Shown here piece by piece: positions 50,345-58,914 of a DNA stretch of 64,000 nucleotides. The position numbers and the translations under genes were made by a program. The notes beneath the pieces are model-generated. The model was not told where the DNA came from and searched no databases. It saw only the letters and a list, made by a program, of their open reading frames with translations. Within the stretch, counting starts at the first letter, position 1; the number at the start of each line of letters is the position of its first letter. Source of the DNA: Firm-04 sp964463355. GTDB taxonomy: Bacteria; Bacillota; Clostridia; Oscillospirales; Ruminococcaceae. The stretch covers positions 62,001-126,000 of the forward strand of contig CAYXBP010000001.1 of NCBI GenBank assembly GCA_964463355.1. The letters are read 5' to 3'.

Positions 50345-50376
50345 AAAAAGCCACCTCCAAATTGGAAGTGGCTTTT
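50345..50376 (-). terminator. Intrinsic terminator after the P-type ATPase gene
   Basis: On the minus strand AAAAGCCACTTCC pairs with GGAGGTGGCTTTTTT over a short loop, with a T run. It lies between the ATPase stop codon and the zur promoter. Confidence 0.8.
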
Positions 50377-50458
50377 CGGCAATGCTGTGCAAAGTCAGTC
50401 AGAAAGGCTGGTGGCACATTATCTTTGCATAATGTTTGTCTTATTCAATAGCAGGGAA

Positions 50459-53113
50459 TTATTTGTTTTTGAGCATTACTTTCCGTTCAATCGCCTTGAT
50501 AATCTCCACAATGGGCATGATCAGTGCAGCCAGACCAAAACCGATAAGATACTGCGCGGGAGTGAGAGCGGCAAGAGAAAAGAGCGAACGCAACGCGGGA
50601 ATGAACAGCAGCGGCACTGTCAACACCACAGAGAAGCCAATGGCGAAGATCATTGCCTTGTTGTGGCTGTGCATATGGAACACCGAGTTATACAAGCTGC
50701 GCATATTCCATGCGTGGAACATTTCACAGAACGAAAGGGTGATAAATGCCATGGTATCGCCAGCTTCGGGGCTGGTTTGCGCACCGATCACGTAGGCGGT
50801 CAACGTTAGCACAGCAATGACTATGCCTTGCCACAGCAGATTGATGCCCAGACCATCTGCAAAGATATGTGCCTTGCTGTCACGGGGTTTGCGGTTCATG
50901 ATACCATGCTCGGCAGGTTCCATACCAAGTGCAATAGCAGGAAATGTATCAGAGATCAGGTTGATCCACAGCAGATGCACGGGCTGAAAGATGGTGAATG
51001 CGCCGCCAGTCAGGCTACCCAGTCCGATGGTTGCCACCAAAATGCAAAGCACCTCGCTGAGATTACTGGAAAGCAGAAACTGTATTGCTTTACGGATGTT
51101 ATCATAGATCCGTCTGCCTTCTTCCACTGCATTGACGATGGTTGCAAAATTATCGTCGGTAAGTACCATATCGGCAACATTTTTTGTAACATCCGTTCCG
51201 GTAATACCCATGCCCACACCAATATCTGCGCTCTTGATGGAGGGCGCGTCATTGACACCGTCGCCAGTCATAGCAGTTGTTTTGCCCAGCTTGCGCCAAG
51301 CGTTCACGATGCGTACTTTGTGTTCGGGCTGTACACGCGCATACACGCTGTATTCGGTGACTTTAGATTCAAATTCTGATTCGGAAATTGTATTCAATTC
51401 TGCACCAGTCAGTGCCTGTTGTCCTTCTGCAAGAATGCCCAATTCTTTTGCAATGGCAACAGCAGTATCCTTATGGTCGCCTGTGATCATTACTGGGCGA
51501 ATACCTGCGCTGCGGCAAAGATCAATGGCAGGCTTTACTTCGGGTCGCACGGGGTCGATCATGCCAGTCAGACCGATATAGATGAGGTCTTGCTCCAACG
51601 TTTCAGGGTTGACAGCAGCGGGAAGTGCGTCATATTCGCGATAAGCTGCCAGCAGCACGCGCAGGGCGTTATCTGCCATTGCCTTATTTGCCGCCAAGAT
51701 GTCAGCACGATCGGCATCGGTCATGGAGCGTACTGTACCGTTTTCCAGAATACGAGTGCAGCAGCGTAGTGCTTCATCTGGGGCACCTTTTGTGTATTGA
51801 ACATATCCGCCCTTTTGTTTGGCATGTACGGTAGACATCATCTTGCGCATGGAATCAAAGGGGGCTTCTGCCACACGAGGCGTTTCCGCTTCCATTTCAT
51901 ATTTGCGCAGGCCCAGCGTATTGGCATATGCTACCAGTGCGGCTTCCGTGGGTTCTCCGGATACGGATCCGTCGGTATTCAGTGCAGCATCGCAGCAGAG
52001 TGCCATGGCTCTGCCCAGAAGCAATTCATCGGTACTACTATGCTTAACAACGGTCATTTTATTCTGTGTAAGGGTACCAGTTTTATCGCTGCAAATGACC
52101 TCTGCGCAGCCCAGAGCCTCAACGGCAGTCAGCTTGCGGATAATGGCATTGCGCTTGGACATATTGGTTACGCCGATGGAGAGTACCACAGTGACCACTG
52201 CCGCCAGGCCCTCAGGGATAGCTGCAACCGCCAGACTCACCGAGAGCATAAAGGATTCGAGGAAAGAGGGGAGAGTGACAGTATGGGTTTGGGCGTATTC
52301 TCTGAACACGTTCAGCCCGAGAATGAAAACGCAGATGCCCAACACTGCGAAGGACAGGATCTTGCTGAGCTGATCCAGCTTTTTTTGCAAGGGAGTATCG
52401 TCATCTTCGGCTGTAGCAATTGCTGTTGCGATCTTGCCCATTTCGGTTTGCATACCCGTAGCAACGACCACAGCTACTGCTCTGCCGTATGCAATGGTGG
52501 AACCCATATACAGCATATTTTTGCGGTCGCCAAGGGGTACATCATCCCCAGTGAGAACACTGCTCTCCTTTTCGGATGGCACACTCTCGCCAGTCAGGGC
52601 GGCTTCTTCCGCTTTCAGCGCGGCAGATTCAATGATGCGGCAATCCGCTGGAACACTGTCGCCAGCTTCCAGGTGGACGATATCGCCCACGACCAATTCT
52701 GCACTGGGCACGACCATTGCAACACCGCTGCGGAGAATCTTACTTTGTGCGGCACTCATTGCCTGCAATGCGGCAATGGCTGCTTCTGCCTTGTTTTCCT
52801 GATATACGCCCAAAACAGCATTTGCAATGACCACCGCCAGAATGATAAAGACATCAGCTTCCAGCTTACCCTCAGCGATCACGCCAGTAATGCCCGAAAC
52901 CACAGCTGCCGCCAGCAGCACAATGATCATGGGATTCTTGAACTGTTCTAAAAAGCGCATAAACAGCGACTTTTTCGGTGGCTCTTCCAATTTGTTTGGC
53001 CCGTTTTTCTGTAAGCGAGCGGCTGCTTCCTCTGGGGAAAGTCCCTGTTTGTTGCTGCCAACCTCTTGCAATACATCCTCTGCCGAAACCAGATAGTGTT
53101 TCATAGTGATCAA
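50459..53113 (-). CDS. P-type cation ATPase (Ca2+/Mn2+, P2 type)
   Basis: 884 residues, ten-helix P2-type pump. The N-terminal cation-ATPase domain (SAEDVLQEVGSNKQGLSPEEAAARL), actuator loop LTGESVPSEK, M4 site AAIPEGLAAVV, phosphorylation motif CSDKTGTLTQNKMTV, nucleotide site KGAPDEALRCC and hinge MTGDGVNDAPSIKSADIGVGMG are all intact. The class is usually labelled calcium-transporting, but the yybP-ykoY riboswitch in its leader points to manganese export. Start is TTG 53113 six bases after AAAGGA, or the ATG three codons later. Confidence 0.95.
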   Translation of the reverse strand: MITMKHYLVSAEDVLQEVGSNKQGLSPEEAAARLQKNGPNKLEEPPKKSLFMRFLEQFKNPMIIVLLAAAVVSGITGVIAEGKLEADVFIILAVVIANAVLGVYQENKAEAAIAALQAMSAAQSKILRSGVAMVVPSAELVVGDIVHLEAGDSVPADCRIIESAALKAEEAALTGESVPSEKESSVLTGDDVPLGDRKNMLYMGSTIAYGRAVAVVVATGMQTEMGKIATAIATAEDDDTPLQKKLDQLSKILSFAVLGICVFILGLNVFREYAQTHTVTLPSFLESFMLSVSLAVAAIPEGLAAVVTVVLSIGVTNMSKRNAIIRKLTAVEALGCAEVICSDKTGTLTQNKMTVVKHSSTDELLLGRAMALCCDAALNTDGSVSGEPTEAALVAYANTLGLRKYEMEAETPRVAEAPFDSMRKMMSTVHAKQKGGYVQYTKGAPDEALRCCTRILENGTVRSMTDADRADILAANKAMADNALRVLLAAYREYDALPAAVNPETLEQDLIYIGLTGMIDPVRPEVKPAIDLCRSAGIRPVMITGDHKDTAVAIAKELGILAEGQQALTGAELNTISESEFESKVTEYSVYARVQPEHKVRIVNAWRKLGKTTAMTGDGVNDAPSIKSADIGVGMGITGTDVTKNVADMVLTDDNFATIVNAVEEGRRIYDNIRKAIQFLLSSNLSEVLCILVATIGLGSLTGGAFTIFQPVHLLWINLISDTFPAIALGMEPAEHGIMNRKPRDSKAHIFADGLGINLLWQGIVIAVLTLTAYVIGAQTSPEAGDTMAFITLSFCEMFHAWNMRSLYNSVFHMHSHNKAMIFAIGFSVVLTVPLLFIPALRSLFSLAALTPAQYLIGFGLAALIMPIVEIIKAIERKVMLKNK

Positions 53114-53153
53114 AGTCCATCCTTTCTACCATACGCTGTGGGCACCAAAAAGC

Positions 53154-53203
53154 AAAAAAAGACCTCCGCTTGTGCCCTTTTCACGGAACTGCAAGCGAAA
53201 GTC
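53154..53203 (-). terminator. Riboswitch-controlled intrinsic terminator
   Basis: On the minus strand GACTTTCGCTTG pairs with CAAGCGGAGGTC (two G-T wobbles), then TTTTTTT. Its 5' arm overlaps the 3' strand of the riboswitch closing helix, so the two folds exclude each other. Confidence 0.85.
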
Positions 53204-53312
53204 TTGCCAATTATATCTCACGCGGCTGCGACCGTATCGGTATGCAGCGTCCTGACGCAATGAAATCCGAGCATAACATAGCAAAGCTCGGTGGCTACTC
53301 CCTTTCAGCGAC
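53194..53312 (-). promoter_or_regulatory. yybP-ykoY (Mn2+) riboswitch
   Basis: The minus-strand leader carries the two conserved arms of this class: GCTGAAAGGGAGTAGCC near the 5' side and GGCAAGACTTTCGC at the 3' side, with an internal stem GCGTCAGGACGC between. It follows the promoter directly. Metal binding should form the four-way junction and prevent the downstream terminator, turning the ATPase gene on when manganese is high. Confidence 0.85.
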
Positions 53313-53319
53313 GATAAGA

Positions 53320-53348
53320 AGTATACCATATTTTCCCATGATTGTCAA
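53320..53348 (-). promoter_or_regulatory. Sigma-A promoter for the P-type ATPase
   Basis: On the minus strand TTGACA, 17 bp, TATACT, just before the riboswitch. Confidence 0.88.
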
Positions 53349-53470
53349 GGATTTTTCATCGTATTTGCGTGATTTTTGCATGATTTTTCGGCATTTGGCG
53401 GTGACGAACACTGCAATGGTATATATTTTGTGCAAGATATCCAAGGCATTGGGCAGGAGATGTTCAAAAC

Positions 53471-53514
53471 CAATAAAAAGCGAGGAACACTTTCTGCAAG
53501 AGAAAGTGTTCCTC
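53471..53514 (-). terminator. Terminator of the orphan transcription unit
   Basis: GAGGAACACTTTCT and AGAAAGTGTTCCTC form a perfect 14-bp stem; on the minus strand it is followed by GCTTTTTATT. Confidence 0.8.
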
Positions 53515-53798
53515 CATGTTCATTCATGACATTGTGGAGTGTCTGTAACATGATACAAAAGCCGTTCGCATCTGGTTTATGCTGCATGATAGGGTGGCAG
53601 ATTCCTGTGTATATTCTTCTTCATTCTTATCGTTCTTATTGTTCACTTGGAATTGCTGGGGGTGCAGATGGTTAGACCTCCTTTCAAAAGATGCGGCGTT
53701 TTGTAACAACATTTATCGTACAAGCACTTTTTTAAGGCAACCGTGCAAAGCAGATCGTACCCTTCTGAGCGGGATTACCTTAACGCGACTTCGTGCTG
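53471..53798 (-). ncRNA. Orphan transcript of about 325 nt: candidate structured RNA or leader-peptide gene
   Basis: A near-consensus minus-strand promoter and a strong terminator bound a unit with no recognisable protein gene. The 5' part folds: AGCAC/GTGCT (closing) encloses TTAAGGTAA/TTGCCTTAA and a CCC/GGG hairpin. A perfect Shine-Dalgarno AAAGGAGG follows at 53685-53692, but no ATG, GTG or TTG lies at the right distance. The only open frame after it encodes a polar peptide of about 45 residues (NNKNDKNEEEYTQES...) from a CTG codon, or about 40 from a distant GTG. It does not match tmRNA, 6S, SRP or RNase P RNA as far as I can see. It lies between two metal-transport genes. Confidence 0.5.
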
Positions 53799-53804
53799 AT
53801 GATG

Positions 53805-53833
53805 ATTATAGCACATTTTTATCAACTTGTAAA
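53805..53833 (-). promoter_or_regulatory. Sigma-A promoter of the orphan transcript
   Basis: On the minus strand TTTACA, 17 bp, TATAAT. Confidence 0.85.
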
Positions 53834-54077
53834 TACCTTGCGCGTCACGGAGCGTGTCGCTGGACGACGTATCGTGTCGAATAAAGTCTTGTTTTGTCTT
53901 TTCATCAACGCTGAATCGTGCTATTTACTGCCTTACAAAAAAAATTATCGTTTTTTTTGAAAAAAAGGAAAGCACAGTTTTCGAAAATTGTACGCTGCTG
54001 AAGAACAGAATCATATGCAGGTCGATTCACTGCTAACCGATGTCATTTTTATCATGCATCAAAGCTGCAATATATAG
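53834..54077. other. Intergenic stretch with no visible gene
   Basis: Between the divergent promoters of the orphan RNA and the ZIP gene. AT-rich with A and T runs near 53937-53967; no ORF with start signals and no convincing hairpin. Confidence 0.5.
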
Positions 54078-54106
54078 TTGTAAAACGTGGCAAAAAGTGA
54101 TACAAT
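54078..54106 (+). promoter_or_regulatory. Sigma-A promoter for the ZIP transporter
   Basis: TTGTAA, 17 bp, TACAAT, 54 bases before the ATG, which follows AGAGGAG. Confidence 0.75.
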
Positions 54107-54160
54107 AGATGCATAGACAGACGAATGAAAGCGTCACGATTGTGCAGAGGAGTTTAAACT

Positions 54161-54937
54161 ATGACTGCTTTTTATGGAATCCTGGTTCCGTTTTTCGGAA
54201 CGGTGTTGGGAGCTGGATGTGTGTTCTTTTTGAGAAAAACAATTGGTTTACAGGTGCAGCGTGCCTTGACTGGTTTCGCCGCAGGTGTCATGGTAGCAGC
54301 ATCTACTTGGAGTTTGTTGATTCCTGCCATTGAGCAGGCGGCAGATATGGGAAAAGGTGCAGTAGTTCCTGCTGTCATCGGATTTTGGCTTGGGATTTTG
54401 TTCCTGCTGATTATGGATAGGCTGATTCCGCACCTGCATTGCAACACCGATCAACCGGAGGGCATAAAAAGCGGATTTGGCAGGACAACCATGATGCTGT
54501 TGGCTGTGACGCTGCATAACATACCTGAAGGAATGGCGGTAGGCGTGGTTTATGCAGGCTTTTTGACAGGAAGCGGCGAGATCACAGCGGCGGGTGCTTT
54601 GGCGTTGTCACTCGGTATTGCCATTCAAAACTTCCCTGAGGGAGCGATTATTTCCATGCCGCTGCGAGCAGAAGGGATGAAAAAGAGCCATGCATTTCTA
54701 AGCGGCGTTTTGTCTGGTATTGTTGAACCGCTTGGTGCTGTTCTGACGATTCTTGCGGCACAATTTGTTGTTCCTTCGCTGCCGTATCTGTTGAGCTTTG
54801 CCGCAGGCGCGATGCTCTATGTGGTTGTGGAAGAGTTGATTCCAGAAATGTCCGCAGGGAAGCATTCTAACATTGGTACGGTGTTTTTCGCACTCGGCTT
54901 CAGTGTGATGATGGTGCTGGATGTGGCATTGGGATAA
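54161..54937 (+). CDS. ZIP-family divalent metal transporter (GufA/ZupT-like)
   Basis: 258 residues, eight predicted transmembrane helices. ZIP proteins bring zinc, iron or manganese into the cytosol. The metal-site motifs are present in both central helices: TLHNIPEGMAVG (His, Asn, Pro-Glu-Gly) and IAIQNFPEGAIIS. The cytosolic loop is short with a HLHCNTDQ segment. Its own promoter and terminator make it monocistronic. Metal preference cannot be read from sequence; the nearby Zur operon and manganese riboswitch make zinc or manganese the likely candidates. Confidence 0.92.
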   Translation: MTAFYGILVPFFGTVLGAGCVFFLRKTIGLQVQRALTGFAAGVMVAASTWSLLIPAIEQAADMGKGAVVPAVIGFWLGILFLLIMDRLIPHLHCNTDQPEGIKSGFGRTTMMLLAVTLHNIPEGMAVGVVYAGFLTGSGEITAAGALALSLGIAIQNFPEGAIISMPLRAEGMKKSHAFLSGVLSGIVEPLGAVLTILAAQFVVPSLPYLLSFAAGAMLYVVVEELIPEMSAGKHSNIGTVFFALGFSVMMVLDVALG

Positions 54938-54984
54938 TGACTTGTGTTTATAGAATCATTTCCCAGAAACCTGACAGGTTGGTT

Positions 54985-55012
54985 CCCCCCGATGATCATA
55001 TCGGGGGGATTT
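54985..55012 (+). terminator. Intrinsic terminator after the ZIP gene
   Basis: CCCCCCGAT and ATCGGGGGG form a perfect 9-bp stem followed by ATTTTG. Confidence 0.75.
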
Positions 55013-55106
55013 TGCTTCATATCAAAGAGGAAGCAGCCGTTTTCCGTATGTTTTTTTGCTTTTGCGGTATATTAGGGGTATCGTTTTAGAGAGGGGTGCT
55101 GATACT

Positions 55107-56054
55107 ATGGCAAATGTGGATAAACAAAAGTGCGCGATCATCGGCTGTGGACAGGTGGGGGCTTCCATTGCATTTACGTTAGTGCAAAGCGGGCTGTTTT
55201 CAGAACTGGTATTGGTTGATATCAATCGACAGAAAGCGGAGGGTGAGGCTATGGATTTGATGCATGGGGTACCCTTTGCATCGCCTATTAGCATATATGC
55301 TGCCGATTATGATGCGCTGACGGGTTGTGGCTTGATTATTCTGACAGCAGGAGCAAACCAGAAGCCAAATGAAACACGTCTTGATCTTGTGCATAAAAAT
55401 ACGGCGATTTTTCGTGAAATGATACCACAGATTACGTTTTATAATCAGGATGCGATTTTACTGGTGGTTACAAATCCTGTAGATGTGCTGACCTATGTGA
55501 CTTTGCAGGAATCAGGCTTTCCGCAAAGTCGCGTGATCGGTACGGGGACTGTACTAGATACAGCAAGACTCAAGCAGCTGGTGGGAGATCATCTTGGGGT
55601 AGATAGTCGCAGTGTTCACGCATTTATTATTGGTGAGCATGGCGATTCAGAACTCGCTGTATGGAGCAGTGCAAATATTTCTGGTGTGGATCTGGATGAT
55701 TTTTGTGCGCTTTCTGGTAAACCTGAAACGCAAGCAACGCTCCATCGCTTATATGAGGAAGTGCGCGATAGTGCCTATGAGGTCATCAAGCGCAAGGGTG
55801 CGACCTATTACGGCATTGCCATGGCAGTATTGCGCATTGTACGTGCGATTATCCGTGATGAGCATTCTGTACTGCCAGTTTCCTGCTATGTGCAAGGGCA
55901 TTACGGCATGGATGATCTTTGCGTGGGTGTGCCGGCGATTATTGGGGAATGCGGCATTGAAAATGTGCTGGATATTCCGCTCAACGGCAATGAATGGCGA
56001 CTGTTGCGGGATAGTGCTGATCGGTTACGCGCTGTGCTGAATGATTTGCAATAA
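55107..56054 (+). CDS. ldh: L-lactate dehydrogenase
   Basis: Reduces pyruvate to L-lactate with NADH, a fermentation end step. 315 residues. NAD site CAIIGCGQVGAS with the following acidic residue in LVLVDINRQKAEG; GANQKPNETRLDLVHKN contains the mobile loop with the substrate Arg; GTGTVLDTARLK has the second Arg; catalytic H178 in GEHGDSE. The Gln of the NQKPNETR loop fits lactate rather than malate specificity. The start is ATG 55107 after GAGAGGGG; the longer frame upstream lies in the leader. Confidence 0.95.
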   Translation: MANVDKQKCAIIGCGQVGASIAFTLVQSGLFSELVLVDINRQKAEGEAMDLMHGVPFASPISIYAADYDALTGCGLIILTAGANQKPNETRLDLVHKNTAIFREMIPQITFYNQDAILLVVTNPVDVLTYVTLQESGFPQSRVIGTGTVLDTARLKQLVGDHLGVDSRSVHAFIIGEHGDSELAVWSSANISGVDLDDFCALSGKPETQATLHRLYEEVRDSAYEVIKRKGATYYGIAMAVLRIVRAIIRDEHSVLPVSCYVQGHYGMDDLCVGVPAIIGECGIENVLDIPLNGNEWRLLRDSADRLRAVLNDLQ

Positions 56055-56301
56055 CAACATGGTGCTTGTGAACCGCTTGGGAGCATTTTCTGTAGCGAAT
56101 CTCATGTTGCTTCCCGATGAGAACAGTGGCTGCGAAGGAGAATGTGTCAGTGCGACCGTATCGGTTTGACTTGCACTGAAAAAACACTGTTTTTTCGACA
56201 TTATTCGATTTTTGGTGCAGCATTTTGACAGAGAGCATCGTTTTGCATCGGGTTTTGTTCGTTGAAACTGCCGTTTTGATTTTTTGAGTATCTGTTCTTG
56301 A
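56055..56301. other. Intergenic stretch between ldh and the Spo0A-like gene
   Basis: No gene is seen. GAAAAAACA/TGTTTTTTC near 56177-56197 is a weak hairpin that might end the ldh transcript, and CAGTGC/GCACTG flanks 56149-56176. Neither is a clear terminator. Confidence 0.35.
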
Positions 56302-56330
56302 TTGACTTTTTGCCAAAAATATGCTATGAT
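56302..56330 (+). promoter_or_regulatory. Sigma-A promoter for the Spo0A-like gene
   Basis: TTGACT, 17 bp, TATGAT, about 48 bases before the GTG start. Confidence 0.75.
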
Positions 56331-56378
56331 CAGTTCATAAGTTTTCTGGTTGATCGGCCATAGCGAGAGGTGAAACGG

Positions 56379-57230
56379 GTGCAACAACTGCGCATTTTAG
56401 TGGGGGATAACGGTACACATTTTGCACGTGGATTTGTAGCATCGTTGCGTGTGTACGGTTGTATATGCAGTGTGCATCATCAGTCTTTGACGAATATTGT
56501 GCGCTCTGCCGTTGAAGAACAGCCGGATGCGATCGTGATAGATACAAGTGAAAGTGCAGCGTGGCATTATGAGCTGTTCAAGCAGCTGCAACGCAGTACA
56601 CAGTCAGCGGTGTTTGTCGTTACTTCGGTGCATCACTATGGTGAAAAAGCAGGTTTTCTTCGCGAGGGCGTAGTGGCGGTATTTCAAAAGCCAGTGGAAG
56701 CTGCCCTGATGCTGCGAGAAATCGCACGCTATGTTTACGGCGCGCAAACCTATGTACGGTACCGTGCGACCACGATAGAAACGATTGTCAGTGATTATTT
56801 ACAGCAATTGGGTGCCGCATCCAATATGTCGGGATTCCGTTATCTGCACGCTATTTTGTGCCGTACAGTGGAAGAACCCACGTTGGTGCATGGCATCTGT
56901 ACTAAGCTGTATTCTGTGATTGCTGAGGAGTATCATGTGAATGTGCCTTGCGTAGAGCGCAATATTCGTACCTTGCTAATGGATTTGTGGGATCATACCA
57001 ATGCGTTTGTACTTTCTGAAGCGTTGCATTATCCTGCGGCACGGTTGCATAACCGCTTGCCAAATGCGAAATTCATTGCCGGTGCCACTGAAGCACTGCG
57101 TATGGACAGCAGAGTACAGCTGTTCCTTGAGGATGATTTTTCTAATAAATGGATGCCAACACAAATCCAGCGAGATGAACATATCAAGCAAGCGGAGCAG
57201 GACAAACAAGAAAAAGCATGGGAACTTTGA
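56379..57230 (+). CDS. Divergent Spo0A-like response regulator
   Basis: 283 residues. Residues 1-115 are a receiver domain: LRILVGDNG (one of the usual two acidic residues), the likely phosphorylated Asp in AIVIDTSES, the Thr of VFVVTSV and the Lys of FQKPVEA, so phosphorylation is possible. Residues about 140-240 match the Spo0A DNA-binding domain: SGFRYLHAILCRTVEEPTLVHGICTKLYSVIAEEYHVNVPCVERNIRTLL, with the VERNIR recognition-helix pattern. A charged tail follows. It is not beside spoIVB, where Spo0A normally sits, so it may be a paralogue or a relocated master regulator. GTG 56379 has AGAGG eight bases upstream. Confidence 0.8.
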   Translation: MQQLRILVGDNGTHFARGFVASLRVYGCICSVHHQSLTNIVRSAVEEQPDAIVIDTSESAAWHYELFKQLQRSTQSAVFVVTSVHHYGEKAGFLREGVVAVFQKPVEAALMLREIARYVYGAQTYVRYRATTIETIVSDYLQQLGAASNMSGFRYLHAILCRTVEEPTLVHGICTKLYSVIAEEYHVNVPCVERNIRTLLMDLWDHTNAFVLSEALHYPAARLHNRLPNAKFIAGATEALRMDSRVQLFLEDDFSNKWMPTQIQRDEHIKQAEQDKQEKAWEL

Positions 57231-57248
57231 AGGTTTCCATGCTTTTTT
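57211..57248 (+). terminator. Intrinsic terminator overlapping the end of the Spo0A-like gene
   Basis: AAAAAGCATGG pairs with CCATGCTTTTT; the stop codon is inside the loop, and a T run follows. Confidence 0.8.
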
Positions 57249-57351
57249 TATCATAAAAACAGTGCGGCAATATGTATAAACGGCGCAGGAACGGACAACA
57301 ATATCAGCGAAGGTCCGAAGCATAGTTTTCAAAACGGAAAGGCGTTGGCTT

Positions 57352-58098
57352 ATGAAGAAGAAACAATCAGCCGGCATGACCGGCAAAAGCTTTTATGTTG
57401 CGCTGTCATTATGTGTTGCAATGGTTGGCGCAGCGTGCTGGTATGCTTATTCGCAGACAGGCACCCCTCAGACTGATCCGAATTACGGTTCTCTTTCTCA
57501 GGCAGATCCAAGTTCGAATGTGGCAACTACCACAACCACATCTGCAACCACCACTACGACGACATCTACGACGCGGCGTACGGTGCCCGCTACGACAGAT
57601 GTTGCTGCGATTCTGCCGCCCCATACCAGTACTACAGTTACCACCACTACCGTGACTGCCACTACTACGGCATCGGTGGAACAGCCTGTGATGCCCGTAA
57701 CTGGTACTGTCATTGCGGAGTTTTCCAACGGAGAACTGGTAAAGTCCTCCACAACAGGTATTTGGCAGACGCACAATGGTGTAGATTTTTCGGCAGCAGC
57801 GGGGGATGCTGTTGTTGCGGTTGCAGACGGCACTGTGACAGCCATTGAGCGCGATGTGCTTTGGGGCGTATGCGTGACCATATTGCACAATGATGGTGTA
57901 ACTTCCCGCTACTGCGGCTTGAATGAAGGTTTATCGGTTACGGCTGGTCAGATCGTAGAGCGCGGGGAAGAACTGGGTGCAGTGGGTGATACCAATGAAT
58001 CCGAGGCGGCAATGGAAGCACATCTGCATTTTGAAATGCGGAGCAACGATGCCTATATTGATCCCATGGCTTGGCTGCAACCGTCTGCCAAGCAGTAA
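57352..58098 (+). CDS. Membrane-anchored M23 (LytM) peptidase with Thr-rich linker
   Basis: 248 residues. A signal anchor (about 14-33), then a long Thr/Ser-rich low-complexity linker (about 57-120, repeated ACNAC codons), then a LytM domain. Zinc ligands are complete: H141 and D145 in THNGVDFSA and H226 in AHLHFEM, with H224 the catalytic base, so it may cleave peptidoglycan cross-links. Size and layout also fit SpoIIQ, the forespore partner of SpoIIIAH, and it follows a Spo0A-like gene, but I see no clear sporulation promoter. Cell-wall side of the membrane. Confidence 0.85.
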   Translation: MKKKQSAGMTGKSFYVALSLCVAMVGAACWYAYSQTGTPQTDPNYGSLSQADPSSNVATTTTTSATTTTTTSTTRRTVPATTDVAAILPPHTSTTVTTTTVTATTTASVEQPVMPVTGTVIAEFSNGELVKSSTTGIWQTHNGVDFSAAAGDAVVAVADGTVTAIERDVLWGVCVTILHNDGVTSRYCGLNEGLSVTAGQIVERGEELGAVGDTNESEAAMEAHLHFEMRSNDAYIDPMAWLQPSAKQ

Positions 58099-58100
58099 CA

Positions 58101-58139
58101 AATGCCCGAGAAGCACCATGTTGGACTTCTCGGGCATTT
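58101..58139. terminator. Hairpin between convergent genes
   Basis: AATGCCCGAGAAG and CTTCTCGGGCATT form a perfect 13-bp stem, a probable bidirectional terminator although T runs are short. Confidence 0.6.
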
Positions 58140-58160
58140 ATGTGATTATGCGGTGTTCGG

Positions 58161-58808
58161 TTAATCTTTTTTGGGCTCAGCGAAGGGTTGCGTGAAATGC
58201 TCCAGATCCGCTTCTGTAATGGTAAAGTGGATCGTATCGTTGTTATAATATCGGTAGGGGAAGTAGGTTAGCTGCAAGCCTTCAAAATCTGCTGGTACGC
58301 GCATATACACATAGCCGTTTACGGTTTCATCAGGTTTGATAGGCGTATTGAAGCTTTGCAGATCGCTTCCGATGGTGGTGTAGTAGCGTCTTGCAAAGAT
58401 GGCAGCTGAAAGGTCTGCAATGATGTCGGTTTGCTTTTCCTCGCCGATAAAGGCACCAAAATGGCTCAGCACGGTACAATCGAGGGTATCGGTACCGATG
58501 TTAGTGATTTCCATTTCAGCAAGCAGTACCCTGCCTTTGTCGGAAGCGGAAAGATCCAACTCCACAACCTTGGTGACTTTGGCGGTGACTTTATCTTTGT
58601 AGTTGGCAGATTCACCGACCTTTGCCATTAATACCTCGCCCTTTTCATTGGGATCTACGCAGCTTTCGGGAATGGTGGGGAGGTAGACGCTATTTTCGCT
58701 ATCTATCTGCGGATTGTTACTATCGTTGCAGCCTGTCATGGCGGCAGCAGCAAAAAGCACCACGCTGCAAAGCAGAGCAGCGGTGCGCTTGCAAAAATGA
58801 TTCTGCAT
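58161..58808 (-). CDS. Lipoprotein with a DUF4352/DUF5067-like domain
   Basis: 215 residues. Lipoprotein signal ending at Cys27 (AMTGC). After a polar linker comes an immunoglobulin-like fold typical of DUF4352-type proteins: ANYKDKVTAKVTKVVELD, GRVLLAEMEITNIGTDTLD, PIKPDETVNGYVYMRVPADFEGLQLTYFPY. These are surface proteins of unknown function. ATG 58808 lies 9 bases after AGGAGG; the ATG three codons upstream touches that site and cannot be the start. Confidence 0.8.
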   Translation of the reverse strand: MQNHFCKRTAALLCSVVLFAAAAMTGCNDSNNPQIDSENSVYLPTIPESCVDPNEKGEVLMAKVGESANYKDKVTAKVTKVVELDLSASDKGRVLLAEMEITNIGTDTLDCTVLSHFGAFIGEEKQTDIIADLSAAIFARRYYTTIGSDLQSFNTPIKPDETVNGYVYMRVPADFEGLQLTYFPYRYYNNDTIHFTITEADLEHFTQPFAEPKKD

Positions 58809-58914
58809 GGGTTGCATCCTCCTGAGATACAGTTTTCACAGCAATTGCGGCTGACAAACGAAGCGGCGGTAGCCGGACGCTGCCGCCGCTTCACCGTCAG
58901 TTTGTGTGCGTCGT

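Noticed and set aside
51797..52951. Long open frame (384 codons) on the plus strand
   Set aside because: Antisense to the P-type ATPase, whose motifs are all intact; the predicted protein is His/Cys-rich noise.
53471..53798. tmRNA, 6S, SRP or RNase P RNA
   Set aside because: No tag reading frame with an alanine end, no GGAAGCAGCC-type SRP loop, no RNase P core and no TPsiC-like end were found in the orphan transcript.
57250..57351. Sigma-F/G promoter for the M23 peptidase
   Set aside because: GTATA followed by GGACAACAAT has the wrong spacing (14 bp) and a poor -10 match, so I do not call it.
57500..57680. Tandem repeat or CRISPR-like array
   Set aside because: The repeated ACNAC units are codons of the Thr-rich linker in the M23 peptidase, without spacers.
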